A stretch of 64,000 nt of DNA, taken from NCBI GenBank assembly GCA_037953745.1, contig JBAKBP010007104.1, positions 1 through 64,000 on the forward strand, written 5' to 3'. The notes below the pieces were generated by a model. It saw only the letters and a program-made list of their open reading frames with translations, was not told where the DNA came from and searched no databases. Shown in pieces: positions 1 to 11,474 of the stretch. Numbering within the stretch: position 1 is the first letter of the stretch; each line of letters starts with the position of its first letter. The stretch comes from Lithodes maja (taxonomy: Eukaryota; Arthropoda; Malacostraca; Decapoda; Lithodidae). A program made the position numbers and the translations under genes.

Positions 1-162
1 GGAGTTGTTTCTCGCACATATTTTTAGTATCACACCCACACACACTTGTTTTCATGCATATAACAGTAATAATCACAGGCTACGAGACTATCATCATGAA
101 ATTCCAGAGCCGAAACTAAATTAGTGAATCGTGTGGCCCCGTCTACATGCAAGCCCTCCGAA

Positions 163-561
163 AATCAGGCCCATACGGTAGCCTACAACAATAATAATAC
201 AGAACCTCTACCATTAATAAATCAGGCCCATACGGTAGCCTACTACAATAATAATACAGAACCTCTACCATTAATAAATCAGGCCCATACGGTAGCCTAC
301 AACAATAATAATACAGAACCTCTACCATTAATAAATCAGGCCCATACGGTAGCCTACAACAATAATAATACAGAACCTCTACCATTAATAAATCAGGCCC
401 ATACGGTAGCCTACAACAATAATAATACAGAACCTCTACCATTAATAAATCAGGCCCATACGGTAGCCTACAACAATAATAATACAGAACCTCTACCATT
501 AATAAATCAGGCCCATACGGTAGCCTACAACAATAATAATACAGAACCTCTACCATTAATA
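163..561. repeat. 57-bp minisatellite, seven copies
   Basis: Seven head-to-tail copies of a 57-bp unit (begins AATCAGGCCCATACGG, ends CCATTAATA). They are almost identical; one copy has TACTACAATA in place of TACAACAATA. Because 57 is divisible by three, both strands stay open and predict repetitive peptides of about 155-165 residues, but nothing else suggests coding. The near-identity suggests recent expansion or homogenisation. Confidence 0.95.
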
Positions 562-1102
562 AAGATGACTTTGGCCTTGGGTGTGTAGGAATGGCTTTGA
601 TCCTAGTGTAATCTAACACAGCCATATTGTATATCATATCTGATCATATCTTAACTTTGTATGATGTTATTAACAATAATACAATACAGCTGAACTACTA
701 TCTAATTTGCCAAATTTAAAACATTAGCAATTCTGAAAATGCCTTATTACATAAGAACGCATGTGAATATTTGATAGTTTACAAAATCTGTAATAGCTTT
801 ACAAGATAAGCAAGTCAAAGTTTGCTGATTTGCATAAATAAACTCTCGGCCATGGTTTCCCAAATAATTCAGAATTCAAAAGTGGCCGAAACATCATAGA
901 TTTTGGAAAATAATTGAGCTCTCAGGATTGAACACTGGCAATTAGATCACCATAAGTCAGAATGTACTTCATTTCTAATGATGGACTCAATAGTTCATTA
1001 GTTGTGGCTTGTTTACATATATCAGGGTCTTGGCACACTGATTTGTAGTGATCACACATGGGGTTGTGAATTAACATATATATTGTTGTATGAGAGATGG
1101 AG
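562..1102. other. AT-rich non-coding stretch
   Basis: I see no open frame, RNA gene or repeat here that I can support. It is plain AT-rich sequence between two minisatellites. Confidence 0.6.
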
Positions 1103-1354
1103 AGTCAACATGTTCCCACAGTCAACATGTTCCCAGTCAACATGTCCCCACAGTCAACATATTCCCCACAGTCAACATATTCCCCACAGTCAACATATTC
1201 CCCACAGTCAACATATTCCCCACAGTCAGCATGTTCCCCACAGTCAACATGTTCCCACAGTCAACATGTTCCCCACAGTCAACATGTTCACAGTCAACAT
1301 GTTCCCACAGTCAACATGTTGCCCACAGTCAACATGTTCACACAGTCAACATGT
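1103..1354. repeat. Minisatellite, unit CCCACAGTCAACATGTT (left block)
   Basis: About 15 imperfect copies of a 14-17-bp unit built on CACAGTCAACATGTTCCC, with variants CATATT and length changes in the C run. The same unit forms the much larger block at 4478-5715. The LTR of a Ty3/gypsy-like element starts directly at 1355, so the two blocks are probably one original array split by that insertion. All forward frames are open over the block, which is a repeat artefact. Confidence 0.93.
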
Positions 1355-2854
1355 TGTTACGTCCTGGGATATATAAACACTGGGCTCTTTCTATTGGACT
1401 AGGTATGCGGCAACAAGCAACAACGGAAAACGCTAGATCCAACCCTTATCTATAAACCCAGGCAACAAACCACCCTAAACCGTCAAGAGTCTTGCCTGGA
1501 CAACAAGGTATCCTATGACTCGGTTACAGGGTGCACGCACTATAGACTGCTGCTAGTCAAGCAGGCTATATACAAGATCACACAATTAAGTTGACTTAAA
1601 GCTTCAAGGAAAAGATAGATAACGGAATTAAATTGCAGAAACAATTTAATAACAAACTAGAAGAAAGTACATTTAACGTTACGTTAATTAATACAACTAA
1701 TCACCCCTGCGTGAAAGAAGGTGAAAGCAAACAGTCCTCAAAACATCGTACCGGTAGACAAGATGCGGGTTTCTAAACTGCATGCGGCTACTGTAGGATC
1801 TGATGTATAGCAAAGAAAGTACGTTACAAATATAGAGAACTCTTAACTCATAAGCAGGAATAAATACTAGTGCTAGGCCATACAGTGTAGAATGGCATAG
1901 GTATAATTAAATAAAGGTAGCAACTCGCAACATAACCACATACAGGTGTGCTTTTCACTCTTAGTCAGGCAAGCCTGCTCGGACAGAGTCTCTAAGCCAC
2001 ACCCTGACTCACAATGCTCACAAAAACGGTAAACTGTGGCACAATAACAAGCATACAGAAATAATAAACCCCTAGCTGTTAATCTGCCAGGTGGCAGAGG
2101 TCTAGCTGGAAGGATATAGGCTTCGGATACCCAGGCTGAGCCACCTGCTCTAGCCTAGGGACGTTCCCAAGTCTGTGCGCCAAATTACTCTAATTGAAAG
2201 GGTGCCTAACGTTGCCATTAAATGCACGTGGCACATCAGGCTCGTCCCAAGCTAGACTCTCTGCGCGAAGCAACGTCCCCCCGCCGGTCTCTCTCTCCCG
2301 CTCGTCTCCTCCCACTCTCACTAGACTTACATCTTATATATTATAATGAAACGATCAACTATCGAGAATAAAATAATACTAAGATGCGTTGGTTAAGAAT
2401 AAGGGCAGCTACAAGCTGTGAAACAACATAAGAATATCCCAGACATTAGTTACATTGTCGTAGGATATATACTAAGGAAAAGCCGGCCGGCCGGCTGCCG
2501 CCAGCCGGTTTCTAAACGGCTGGGCAGCCGACGCGCGCGCATGCCCGCACGTGGCTACTATGCAGAAGCGTCACACCTCCCCCAAGATATAAGACCCTTG
2601 ACTAAGTTCTTCATATCTAACAGAAAGCCTCTCATAGTACCACACACTACTGCGACACAAGGAACCACATACAAAAAAAACAAAGACTGCTGCGCTCCAC
2701 CGAGCAAGTTCAACCAACTTAGCGACAATAAGCGAAAACATTCAACTTAGATACTGCTACAACATCTTATACAAAATTCTGCACGTTATAAAAATAAAGT
2801 TTTTATAAGGTTTTTGCCATTTTAATTTTTTTTTCCGGCTGAACTACAGTGACA
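1355..2854 (-). repeat. 3' LTR of the Ty3/gypsy-like element
   Basis: On the minus strand the LTR begins TGTCACTGTAG at 2854, next to the purine tract, and ends GGACGTAACA at 1355, next to the minisatellite. TG..CA termini and a 1500-bp length fit a long Ty3-type LTR. Its last ~100 bp resemble those of the two solo LTRs in this window (6994-8810, 25042-26907): all end CGTAACA and carry a GGGTTTG-like segment followed by a TTTCCGTTGT-like or similar segment. The 2854 end is set by the purine tract and the TG, since no second LTR is present for comparison. Confidence 0.7.
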
Positions 2855-2870
2855 GCCTATTTTCCCCCAC
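2855..2870 (-). promoter_or_regulatory. Polypurine tract (plus-strand primer)
   Basis: The minus-strand sequence GTGGGGGAAAATAGGC directly precedes the LTR start TGTCAC. A G/A-rich run at this position is where LTR elements prime second-strand DNA synthesis. It supports both the LTR boundary and the element's orientation. Confidence 0.6.
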
Positions 2871-2895
2871 ACTGAACCCTCAATCCTGTGGCAGT

Positions 2896-4477
2896 CTAAC
2901 CAACATCATCCACCCTTGATAGACAATCCGCTATCACGTTATCAGAACCGGCAATATGGCGTATGTCCAGATTATACTCCTGAAGCATGAGTGACCACCT
3001 GGTCAGCCTCATATTCCAGTTAAGAAACTGATTCAAGAATTTCAGAGGGTGATGATCGGTATAAACCACTACGACTGGTCCGAAAGCAGGAACATATACA
3101 TCGAAGTGCCTGAGCGCCAGCACTATCGCCAGGAGTTCTTTTTCAATTACAGAGTAATTCCTTTGTGCACTATTGAATTTTTTACTGTAAAAACTCACTG
3201 GATGTTCGATACCTTCATCATCTGTCTGTAACAAGACAGCCCCAGCCCCTACGCCACTGGCATCAGTCGCCAGCTGAAAAGGTCTGCTGAAGTCCAGGGC
3301 CCTGAGTATGGGGTGGGTACCTAACAGGTGTTGCACCAAGGAAAACGCCTCTGCACACTCAGGAGACCACCGGAACTTCTTGTCCTTAGCTAATAAGTCA
3401 GTTAAAGGTGCAAGTACAGTCGAATAGCCTTTGATGAAGCGACGATAATAGCCTATCATACCTAGAAACCGCATGATTTGTTTCTTAGTCGTAGGCTGGG
3501 GAAACTGATCGATGGCTTTGATCTTTGTCTGTGGAGGGCACACCTGACCCATCCCCACCTCGAACCCCAGGTACAAAACTGTGGCTTTGACAAAATCGCA
3601 CTTACCCAGGTTTACCACCAAACCTGCTTCATTCAGTTTATTAAAAAGCTGTCCGATGTGAGCACAGTGACTGTTAAAATCATCGTCGTATATTATGACA
3701 TCATCTAGGTACACCGTACAGTTGGGAATGTCGGCTACAATGTCCTTCATTAATTTCTGAAACGTTGCAGGGGCATTTTTCAGCCCGTATGGCATAACAT
3801 GGCAATGATATGTGGCACCGTCCACCACAAACCCACACACCTCTCGTGCTCGCTCAGACAAGGGTACTTGCCAATAACCTTAACAAGGGCTATCTTAGTG
3901 AGGAACTTGGCTTTTCCTATCTTATCCACACTGTCGTCCACGCGAGGGAGAGGGTAGGCATTTGTGGGGGTTAAACCATTCAACCTGCGGAAATCTATAC
4001 AAAACCGCACCTTGCCATCTGGTTTGGGCTGCAGTGTGACTGGGGAAGTCCACCTTACTGCACCCTCAGAAATCAGCCCACGTTTCAGCATATAATCCAG
4101 CTCTTCCCTAAGTGCTGGTAATTTAATAGGGGGAACACGGTATGGCACTGATTTAAAGGGCGGGTGGTCCCCAACATCGACATCGTGCACCGCTTGAGTA
4201 GTGAGGCCAGGATGCTCCACGAAAACAGCTGGGTTTGAATCAAACAAGTGCTGCACAGCTACACGCTGTTGCTCCGGAAGGTGCAATATCAACTCGTGAG
4301 CCACTTGTCTAGAATTCCCCGCCCACTGATCCGCGGAAACATGACAATCCCAATTATCCTCCCCCGCAGCTTGACTGTCCCTTCCTCCTTCTCCACCACG
4401 ATCGCTGCACATCAACACCGGGACAGTGAGAGGCTCGGAGGGGCGCCTCACATACTCTTTCATCAGATTTACATGGC
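2896..4477 (-). pseudogene. pol: Ty3/gypsy pol fragment: reverse transcriptase and RNase H, frameshifted
   Basis: The upstream piece (4477-3860) starts with the CHVNLMKEYV linker that precedes RT in gypsy pols, then SPVTLQPKPDGKVRFCIDFR and NAYPLPRVD. The downstream piece (3861-2896) has MPYGLKNAPATFQ, the catalytic YLDD (3700-3711), the RNase H signatures TDASGVGAGA, EKELLAIV and TDHHPL, and ends near IADCLSR. A one-base deletion near 3880 separates the two frames inside RT. The frame stops shortly after RNase H with no zinc-binding or DDE integrase domain. The 5' side is cut by the minisatellite junction. RT would copy element RNA in cytoplasmic particles; this copy is dead. Confidence 0.92.
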
Positions 4478-5715
4478 AATGTTCCCACAGTCAACATGTT
4501 CCACAGTCAACATATTCCCCACAGCCAACATGTTCCCCACAGTCAACATGTTCCCACAGTCAACATGTTCCCACAGTCAACATGTTCCCCACAGTCAACA
4601 TGTTCCCACAGTCAACATGTCCCCACAGTCAACATGTTCCCCACAGTCAACATGTTCCCCACAGTCAACATGTCCCCACAGTCAACATGTTCCTACAGTC
4701 AAAATATTCCCACAGTCAACATGTTCCCACAGTCAACACACCCCTACAGTCAACATGTTCCCCACAGTCAACATGTTCCAACAGCCAACATGTTCCCCAC
4801 AGTCAACATGTGCCCACAGTCAACATGTTCCCACAGTCAACATGTCCCCACAGTCAACATGTTTCTACAGTCAACATGTTCCCACAGTCAACATGTTCCC
4901 ACAGCCAACATGTTCGCCACAGTCAACATGTGCCCACAGTCAACATGTTCCCACAGTCAACATGTGCCCACACTCAACATGTTTCTACAGTCAACATGTT
5001 CCCACAGTTAACATGTTCCCACAGTCAACATGTTCCCCCACAGTCAACATGTTCCCACAGTCAACATGTTCTCACAGTCAACATGTTCAAACAGTCAACA
5101 TGTTCCCACAGTCAACATGTGCCCACAGTTCACAACATGTTCCTACAGTCCACATGTTCCCACAGTCAACATGTTCCCACATTCAACATGTTCCCCACAG
5201 TCAACATGTTCCCCACAGTCAACATGTTCCCCACAGTCAACACCCCCCCACAGTCAACATGTTCCCCACAGTCAACATGTTCCCACAATCAACATGTTCC
5301 CACAGTCAACATGTCCCCACAGTCAACATGTACCCCACAGTCAACATGTTCCCACAGTCAACATGTTCCCACAGTCAACATATTCCCACAGTCAACATGT
5401 ACCCACAGTCAACATGTCCCCCACAGTCAACATGTCCCCACAGTCAACATATGTCCCCACAGTCAACATATGTCCCCACAATCAATATGTACCCCACAGT
5501 CAACATGTCCCCCACAGTCAACATGTACCCCACAGTCAATATGTCCCCCACAGTCAACATGTCCCCCACAGTCAACATGTCCCCACAGACAACATAATAT
5601 GTTCCCACAGTCAACATGTACCCCACAGTCAACATGTCCCCACAGTCAACATGTCTCCACAGTCAACATATGTCCCCACAGTCAACATGTCCCCACAGAC
5701 AATATGTTCCCACAT
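4478..5715. repeat. Minisatellite, unit CCCACAGTCAACATGTT (large block, ~75 copies)
   Basis: About 1.24 kb of 14-17-bp units on the same core as 1103-1354, with many single-base variants and CCCC/CCC length changes. Three forward frames stay open (up to ~450 codons of QSTCSHSQHVP-type peptide) only because the unit lacks stops. The AACATGTT core is an 8-bp palindrome. Variant units such as CATATG and TGTACC cluster towards the right end, consistent with local unit turnover. Confidence 0.95.
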
Positions 5716-6271
5716 GTTTCTCTGGTTGCTGGCCGCCGCTAAATGAAATAAAACACCCAATTAGATCCACGAGCTAAAATACAATTTTGTTACATATTTA
5801 TTTCGGTTTGAAAAAGTCGCAGGTAATCAAGGAAATATAATTAGGATTGACTTTGAATCAAATCCTGAAATCTATGTCTTCACACAATTTATGCTATTTA
5901 CGTTTTGCAATATAATTATTGTTAGTTATGTGTAGGGTCCTCATGTGATATAAATGTAGATGTTATTATTCCCGATAACAAACATATTATTGAGAAAGAC
6001 TATACTTATAGACTATACTTATAACGGTAATGAGAAGTAAAGGCTGGATGAAAGAATGGGAAGGCTGCATTGGTCTTCCTGTCACGTTTCTAATATAGTT
6101 TTCACAAAATATAAATTAGGGATTAATATCCACATACCCGTACTGTATATTAAAAACATGATTTTAGTGTAGCATTGTCATTCATTCAGAAATTCGGCAT
6201 GTAAACTTCCCTAAGGGATATAGTAGACAATGAAGGCAATTGTATATGATTGTAAGGATGTTGTGTTTCTA
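5716..6271. other. Non-coding spacer
   Basis: AT-rich sequence with no supportable gene. A short direct repeat (GACTATACTTATA, twice near 5998-6022) is the only structure seen. Confidence 0.5.
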
Positions 6272-6993
6272 AGCTGAAGCTTGGTAGTGTAGGAGAGTTG
6301 GTAGTAACTGTGTAGACCAAGATCATTATATTGGTAGAGTACTGTAGGGTAGAAGAGGTGAGAGTTGGTAGTAACTGTGTAGACCAAGATCATTATATTG
6401 GTAGAGTAGGGTAGAAGAGGTGAAGCTTGGTAGTCTAGGAGAGTTGGTAGTAACTGTGTAGACCAAGATCATTATATTGGTAGAGTAGGGTAGAAGAGGT
6501 GAAGCTTGGTAGTCTAGGAGAGTTGGTAGTAACTGTGTAGACCAAGATCATTATATTGGTAGAGTAGGATAGAAGAGGTGAAGCTTGGTAGTCTAGGAGG
6601 GTTGGTAGTAACTGTGTAGACCAAGATCATTATATTGGTAGAGTAGGGTAGAAGAGGTGAAGCTTGGTAGTCTAGGAGGGTTGGTAGTAACTGTGTAGAC
6701 CAAGATCATTATATTGGTAGAGTAGGGTAGAAGAGGTGAAGCTTGGTAGTCTAGGAGAGTTGGTAGTAACTGTGTAGACCAAGATCATTATATTGGTAGA
6801 GTAGGATAGAAGAGGTGAAGCTTGGTAGTAACTGTGTAGACCAAGATCATTATATTGGTAGAGTAGGGTAGAAGAGGTGAAGCTTGGTAGTCTAGGAGAG
6901 TTGGTAGTAACTGTGTAGACCAAGATCATTATATTGGTAGAGTAGGGTAGAAGAGGTGAAGCTTGGTAGTCTAGGAGAGTTGGTAGTAACTGT
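6272..6993. repeat. ~79-bp minisatellite, left block
   Basis: About nine copies of a ~79-bp unit containing GAGTTGGTAGTAACTGTG, then TAGACCAAGATCATTATA, then GGTGAAGCTTGGTAGTCTAG. Some copies lack the GAAGCTTGGTAGTCTAGGAG part. The array is interrupted at 6994 by a solo LTR and resumes at 8811. Minus-strand frames through it are repeat artefacts. Confidence 0.93.
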
Positions 6994-8810
6994 TGTGACG
7001 CACCCAGTGCGTGGCAACGTAACCTGATTGTACTCCTTGGTACTCCACTGTACCGCCACGGTGCGGTACCGTGTACCGTTGTACCGTGCTGGCTGCTTAT
7101 ATTGAGTGTGACAACGTATAACTATGTTCTTTGTATCTCTGCAAAGGTCTCGTCATGTGCTAACCAGTGGTGGGTTTTGTTTTAAGCCATGTCGAGACCT
7201 TCCATTAATATGTAGTATCAATAGAGAAGTTGATAGATAAGACAATAGGAATTCAGAGAGAGAGAGTGAGTTAGACTTCAGAGCGAGAGGGTAGCAACGC
7301 GCCACGCTGCCGGAGTGGTGGTTGCCAGACGTATGGACCGGTTGGCAGCCTTGCGCTTATAGCTAGGTGCGACAGGGTTGGTAGTCCATTGCCGCCTGCC
7401 TATGCTGCCTGGGTTGCCCATGTTGTCGTACTGCACATTGCCTGGAGGCTCGCTGTGTGTTCCATGATCAGGTTGCCTAGAACCTTTGAGATTCTAACAT
7501 CCCTTGCCCTCTCTCCCAATTTCTCACGGTTGCACTCTTTCTCTCTGACGACATTACTCTCATTTCATTCTTCTCTCTATTTAAATGCATAACCTTCCCT
7601 TGAGGTCCTAAAGGAGTTTCAGCACTCACCTCTCGTATTACTCTTAGGACAAGCATATATTTACATGTATTAGATTTAAGGGGTTAATGTGAACAGCGAT
7701 CTTCTTGATGAGGATAGTTGGTGAACGTTCTACATGTTCACGAGTTATATGCCCAGCTCATCATCCAATTTGTGACTAGACTAGTGCCATGTGTAAGAGC
7801 CCGACCATGCCCAGGAGTTGTCTGTAGAGGGGCGAGGACTTAGCCTTGATTTGCCTACCGAGCCAGGAGCGAGTGCAGTACCAGAGACTACAGCTCGCTC
7901 GTAGTGCCGGTATAGTAGAGTAACGTAATTTATCTGTCCTTGTGTTCTCTACAGTCTTTTCCTGGGTTCTCGCTTTCGGTGCTGGGACTCGTTGTTCCTG
8001 TGACTTGGCCTGCTAGCTAGAACACATGGGGATGATGAGTGGGATATATCTTTATTTTACTATGCATTGCAGCTCTCTTTAAGTTTATGTATGTAACACT
8101 TTACAATACACATTACTCACACACAAGACAACACTATTAATACTTTCATGTATCAATTAACTGCACTGTCGTTTTGCTGCTGTGTCCGGAGTTCTATTGC
8201 GTAGGGCGCATACGGACTCAGAGGGGAGACAGAGTGAGAGAAGCGAAGTAGCCTATGCGGTAGTAGGCTACCGGCGCAGTACTGTTGCCTGCAACCTTTT
8301 AGTTATTCCAAGTATAGATTCATTCTTATAATAAGTGACTACTATTTATGTTCCTTCCATGTGTATTATTAGGTATCTACTGGATCATGAACATCTTGTA
8401 TGCTACATGCTAGTGCATGTTAGTAGGGGACAGTTATTCTAGTGCACGCGCTTTCAAGTAGGCGTGTACATTTGTCATTTAGCATTTCACTGTCATACCT
8501 TTAGCCTGCTTCTATTCTACATTATTAGAGGCTTAATATTAACGTAGTTTCTTGAGTATTGCATTTCTTTAGTAATAACGTAACCTATAAATGTCTGAGG
8601 GAGTTTAGCCTCATAGCCTACCCCTGTTGTACACTTTCGCCGAGTTAAGGTACCTCGTTACCATAGACGATAACTCTGTAGGGCGTTGGTGCTTTTGTTG
8701 TCTGGAGCATATAGTATTTGGGACTGGAATCGAGCGTGTCGTTGTCACATAAGCCATTTCTGTCCTACGATCAAGAATCCCGAATATGTATTGCCGATCC
8801 AGCCGTAACA
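6994..8810 (+). mobile_element. Solo LTR with 4-bp target duplication (CTGT), inside the ~79-bp array
   Basis: Begins TGTGACGCACCCAGTG and ends GATCCAGCCGTAACA (1817 bp). CTGT occurs immediately before (6990-6993) and after (8811-8814). Removing the insert restores the array unit GTAACTGTGTAGACC exactly, so the boundaries are certain. A 4-bp duplication fits Ty3/gypsy-type integrases. No internal coding region is present, so it is an LTR left by recombination between two LTRs. Its ends match the solo LTR at 25042-26907, and its 3' terminus resembles the LTR at 1355-2854. Confidence 0.9.
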
Positions 8811-9174
8811 CTGTGTAGACCAAGATCATTATATTGGTAGAGTAGGATAGAAGAGGTGAAGCTTGGTAGTCTAGGAGGGTTGGTAGTAACTGTGTAGACC
8901 AAGATCATTATATTGGTAGAGTAGGGTAGAAGAGGTGAAGCTTGGTAGTCTAGGAGGGTTGGTAGTAACTGTGTAGACCAAGATCATTATATTGGTAGAC
9001 TAGGGTAGAAGAGGTGAAGCTTGGTAGTCTAGGAGAGTTGGTAGTAACTGTGTAGATCAAGATCGGCAGGGTAGGGTAGGAGAGGTGAAGCTTGGTAGTA
9101 ACTGTGTAGACCAAGATCGGCAGGGTAGGGTAGGACATAGTCCATACGTACAGGTAGGAGAGGTGAAGCTGGTA
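8811..9174. repeat. ~79-bp minisatellite, right block
   Basis: Continuation of the array from 6272-6993 after the solo LTR. It decays to the right: the last units replace ATTATATTGGTAG with GGCAGGGTAGGGTAGGA and then fade out near 9174. Confidence 0.9.
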
Positions 9175-9283
9175 AGGATTGATATGTTTGGATAATATAT
9201 TTAGGCAAGTTGATAATAGTAAGATTGGGTGCGATTGGTTAGTTTTCTAAAAATATATTGTTCAGGCATGATAGGATATAAAC

Positions 9284-9530
9284 AATCGTATTGATAAGAC
9301 TGACATGGAAGACAAATCGTATTGATAAGACTGACATGGAAGACAAATCGTATTGATAAGACTGACATGGAAGACAAATCGTATTGATAAGACTGACATG
9401 GAAGACAAATCGTATTGATAAGACTGACATGGAAGACAAATCGTATTGATAAGACTGACATGGAAGACAAATCGTATTGATAAGACTGACATGGAAGACA
9501 AATCGTATTGATAAGACTGACATGGAAGAC
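9284..9530. repeat. 31-bp minisatellite, eight copies
   Basis: Eight identical copies of a 31-bp unit (starts AAATCGTATTGATAAG, ends ACATGGAAGAC). Since 31 is not a multiple of three and the unit has no stop on the minus strand, all three minus frames are open. That is an artefact of the repeat. Confidence 0.96.
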
Positions 9531-10981
9531 AAATTGCGCAAAATGTGCCCATTCGCATGCAAGCTAAAGATTGTCCATGCATACCGTTCCACTTCAGTAT
9601 ACATTGGGGTTTGCTTCATGCATACTAGAGTGATCCTTTCAGCCCTCCCTCACCTGGCTATGGCTGAGCCTGAAATGTGTTTATCCACCGAGTTGCAGCT
9701 GTTCATAATAAGATAAATCTTTTTCGTGTGTGTATATACTGTTAACGTCGATGTAAAATCAATACATTTCTTAAGTCTCTATTAATACGAAATACATTTC
9801 AACAATTTAAAGTAGATTAGATATGGTTAATACAAGTGCAGACACATACATACATGTGCACTATCTTCGTATAAAACACATCCCGAACAACCTTTCTTGA
9901 ACTGATGTTATTTTCACGGCTGGAGTGAAAATATACTGGCGATGTACTGCCACAATCAACAGTTTACCTACAACATCGATGGCAAAACTGTATAGACGTA
10001 ATATTTATAACACCTTCCTTTACAATCATAATTTCTGCTAATACAGATAGTGTGTTGATTCCCTTGAGGTCTCACACTATATCATAATTTGCCTGTACAA
10101 TACTGAGCCGACTGTACACTCGGTGATGTTACAGGTGTCAACAATCTACTAATAAGAAGTCAGCTTAGCGTATGTTAAAGTTTAGCATTCATATAAATAT
10201 ATTATTGTAAACATACCGTTTGGTTACCCATGTCTATTCAAGAGGTTTGGTTGTATAAGCCTTCATCATATTTATGTAGGGGTATGAGTTGGGTGGATAG
10301 ACAGATAAGCAAGAGTGCTCGCAATGAATAGAGTGAAGGAAAGTGTAGACAGGAAGAAGGAAGTGGATGAGTAAAAGGTAACGGGCGGTCCATTTTGCTA
10401 TTCTGATAAGGGAGTTTTTGTTCTTAATATATTTATATATATAAATAAATTAACTAAGAGACAAATGCTAACCAAAGAAACTACCGTGGATGCTCCCAGG
10501 TGTAGGTTAGTATTGAGTGGCAGGAATCCCCGAGTGTTTGTTAAATGAAAATGTGATTGTTTCGCTAATGAACTCTATCCTGTTAGTGTCGGGCAGAAAC
10601 TGTTGTTACTTGTTGACAATTAGTATCTCGCTCCATTAATGTGGCAGTTTAAGCTTCTCTACACCTTCCCTCTCAGAACATAATTACTCTATCATTAAAT
10701 ACCCAATACTCCTGGCTGAATGTTGCCACATTAAATGGTGCAATTATAATGGCCGACTATAATGTTACAAATAACGTAATACCTGCGGGTAGGCCAAGAT
10801 AAGGATTGTCGTATATTAGACAAAAATGTATCTAAACTGTTATTACCTAGTGTTCTATTGATTCAATAGGAGAACTTTACAGACGTGATTGTGTGTTTGA
10901 GTCATAAGATAAATGAGGCACAGATGCGTGTTGCGCTCTTTCAAAAGTTTTCATTTGCTCAACAATACCATCCGTGACCAA
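9531..10981. other. Non-coding stretch
   Basis: AT-rich sequence. I see no coding frame with recognisable content, no RNA gene and no delimited element. Confidence 0.5.
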
Positions 10982-11182
10982 CAGGTAGAAACCGTAAGGA
11001 TTATAAATGCTATTGACGGGTTCTAGCATGTTGTTAGCTAGTCCAATATGGTCCATATATAGATAGCAATCAAACCAATCAGCAGGTAGAAACCGTAAGG
11101 ATTATAGATGTTATTGAAGGGCCCTGACAAGGTCTTTGGTAGTCCACTATGGTCCATAATAGACGGCAATTAAACCAATCTG
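10982..11182. repeat. Two-copy direct repeat of about 100 bp
   Basis: GCAGGTAGAAACCGTAAGGA-type sequence through AACCAATC appears at 10982-11080 and again, diverged, at 11082-11182. Shared blocks are GGTAGAAACCGTAAGGATTA, TATGGTCCATA and CAAT(C/T)AAACCAATC. I see no protein signal. It is either a tandem duplication or part of a larger tandem family. Confidence 0.8.
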
Positions 11183-11415
11183 ATGATTTTTCTTTTCTTT
11201 TTCGGACATGTGGCTGCTGTGAAGATTGATTTTTACAATTGTTCGTTTACAATTATATATGCAAAAAGTGTACATCCAAACATAATTTTCACCCAACTCT
11301 GGATTATAATGTGCCTTCCTTCTTCAATAGAATATATTCATTTACATTTACTCACAATAATTCTACGGGCAATACTTATTCTGTCATTTATAGTATATGG
11401 CTGTTTATAAATCTT

Positions 11416-11474
11416 ATAGACCGCCTAGCCCGCCAATAAGGTGTTAAACCTTATTGGCGGGCTAGGCGGTCTAT
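11416..11474. repeat. Perfect 26-nt hairpin at the left end of a TTAA element
   Basis: The arms 11416-11441 and 11449-11474 are exact inverted copies around a 7-nt loop that contains TTAA (11444-11447). The right arm is the first 26 bp of the TTAA element that follows. The left arm is an inverted copy of the same end lying outside the element. Confidence 0.9.

Larger units (their letters stand above)
1355..4477 (-). mobile_element. 5'-truncated Ty3/gypsy-like LTR retrotransposon inside a minisatellite
   Basis: Read on the minus strand from right to left: a pol fragment with reverse transcriptase and RNase H (4477-2896), then a purine-rich tract (2870-2855), then a 1.5-kb LTR (2854-1355). Gag, protease, the 5' LTR and an integrase domain are absent. 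The same ~16-bp minisatellite flanks both sides, which indicates insertion into a pre-existing array. ATGT sits at both junctions (1351-1354 and 4478-4481). It could be the 4-bp target duplication expected for this class, but every array unit contains ATGT, so chance is possible. Confidence 0.8.

Noticed and set aside
124..637. Open frames of about 155-165 codons on both strands
   Set aside because: They are produced by the stop-free 57-bp tandem unit; no motif, start context or flanking support for a gene.
4248..5746. Three long overlapping forward frames (up to ~450 codons) of QSTCSHSQHVP-type peptide
   Set aside because: They lie in the ~16-bp minisatellite, and all forward frames are open at once, which is a composition artefact.
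9201..9619. Three overlapping minus-strand frames of SSMSVLSIRFVFH-type peptide
   Set aside because: 31-bp repeat artefact, the same sequence read in three frames.
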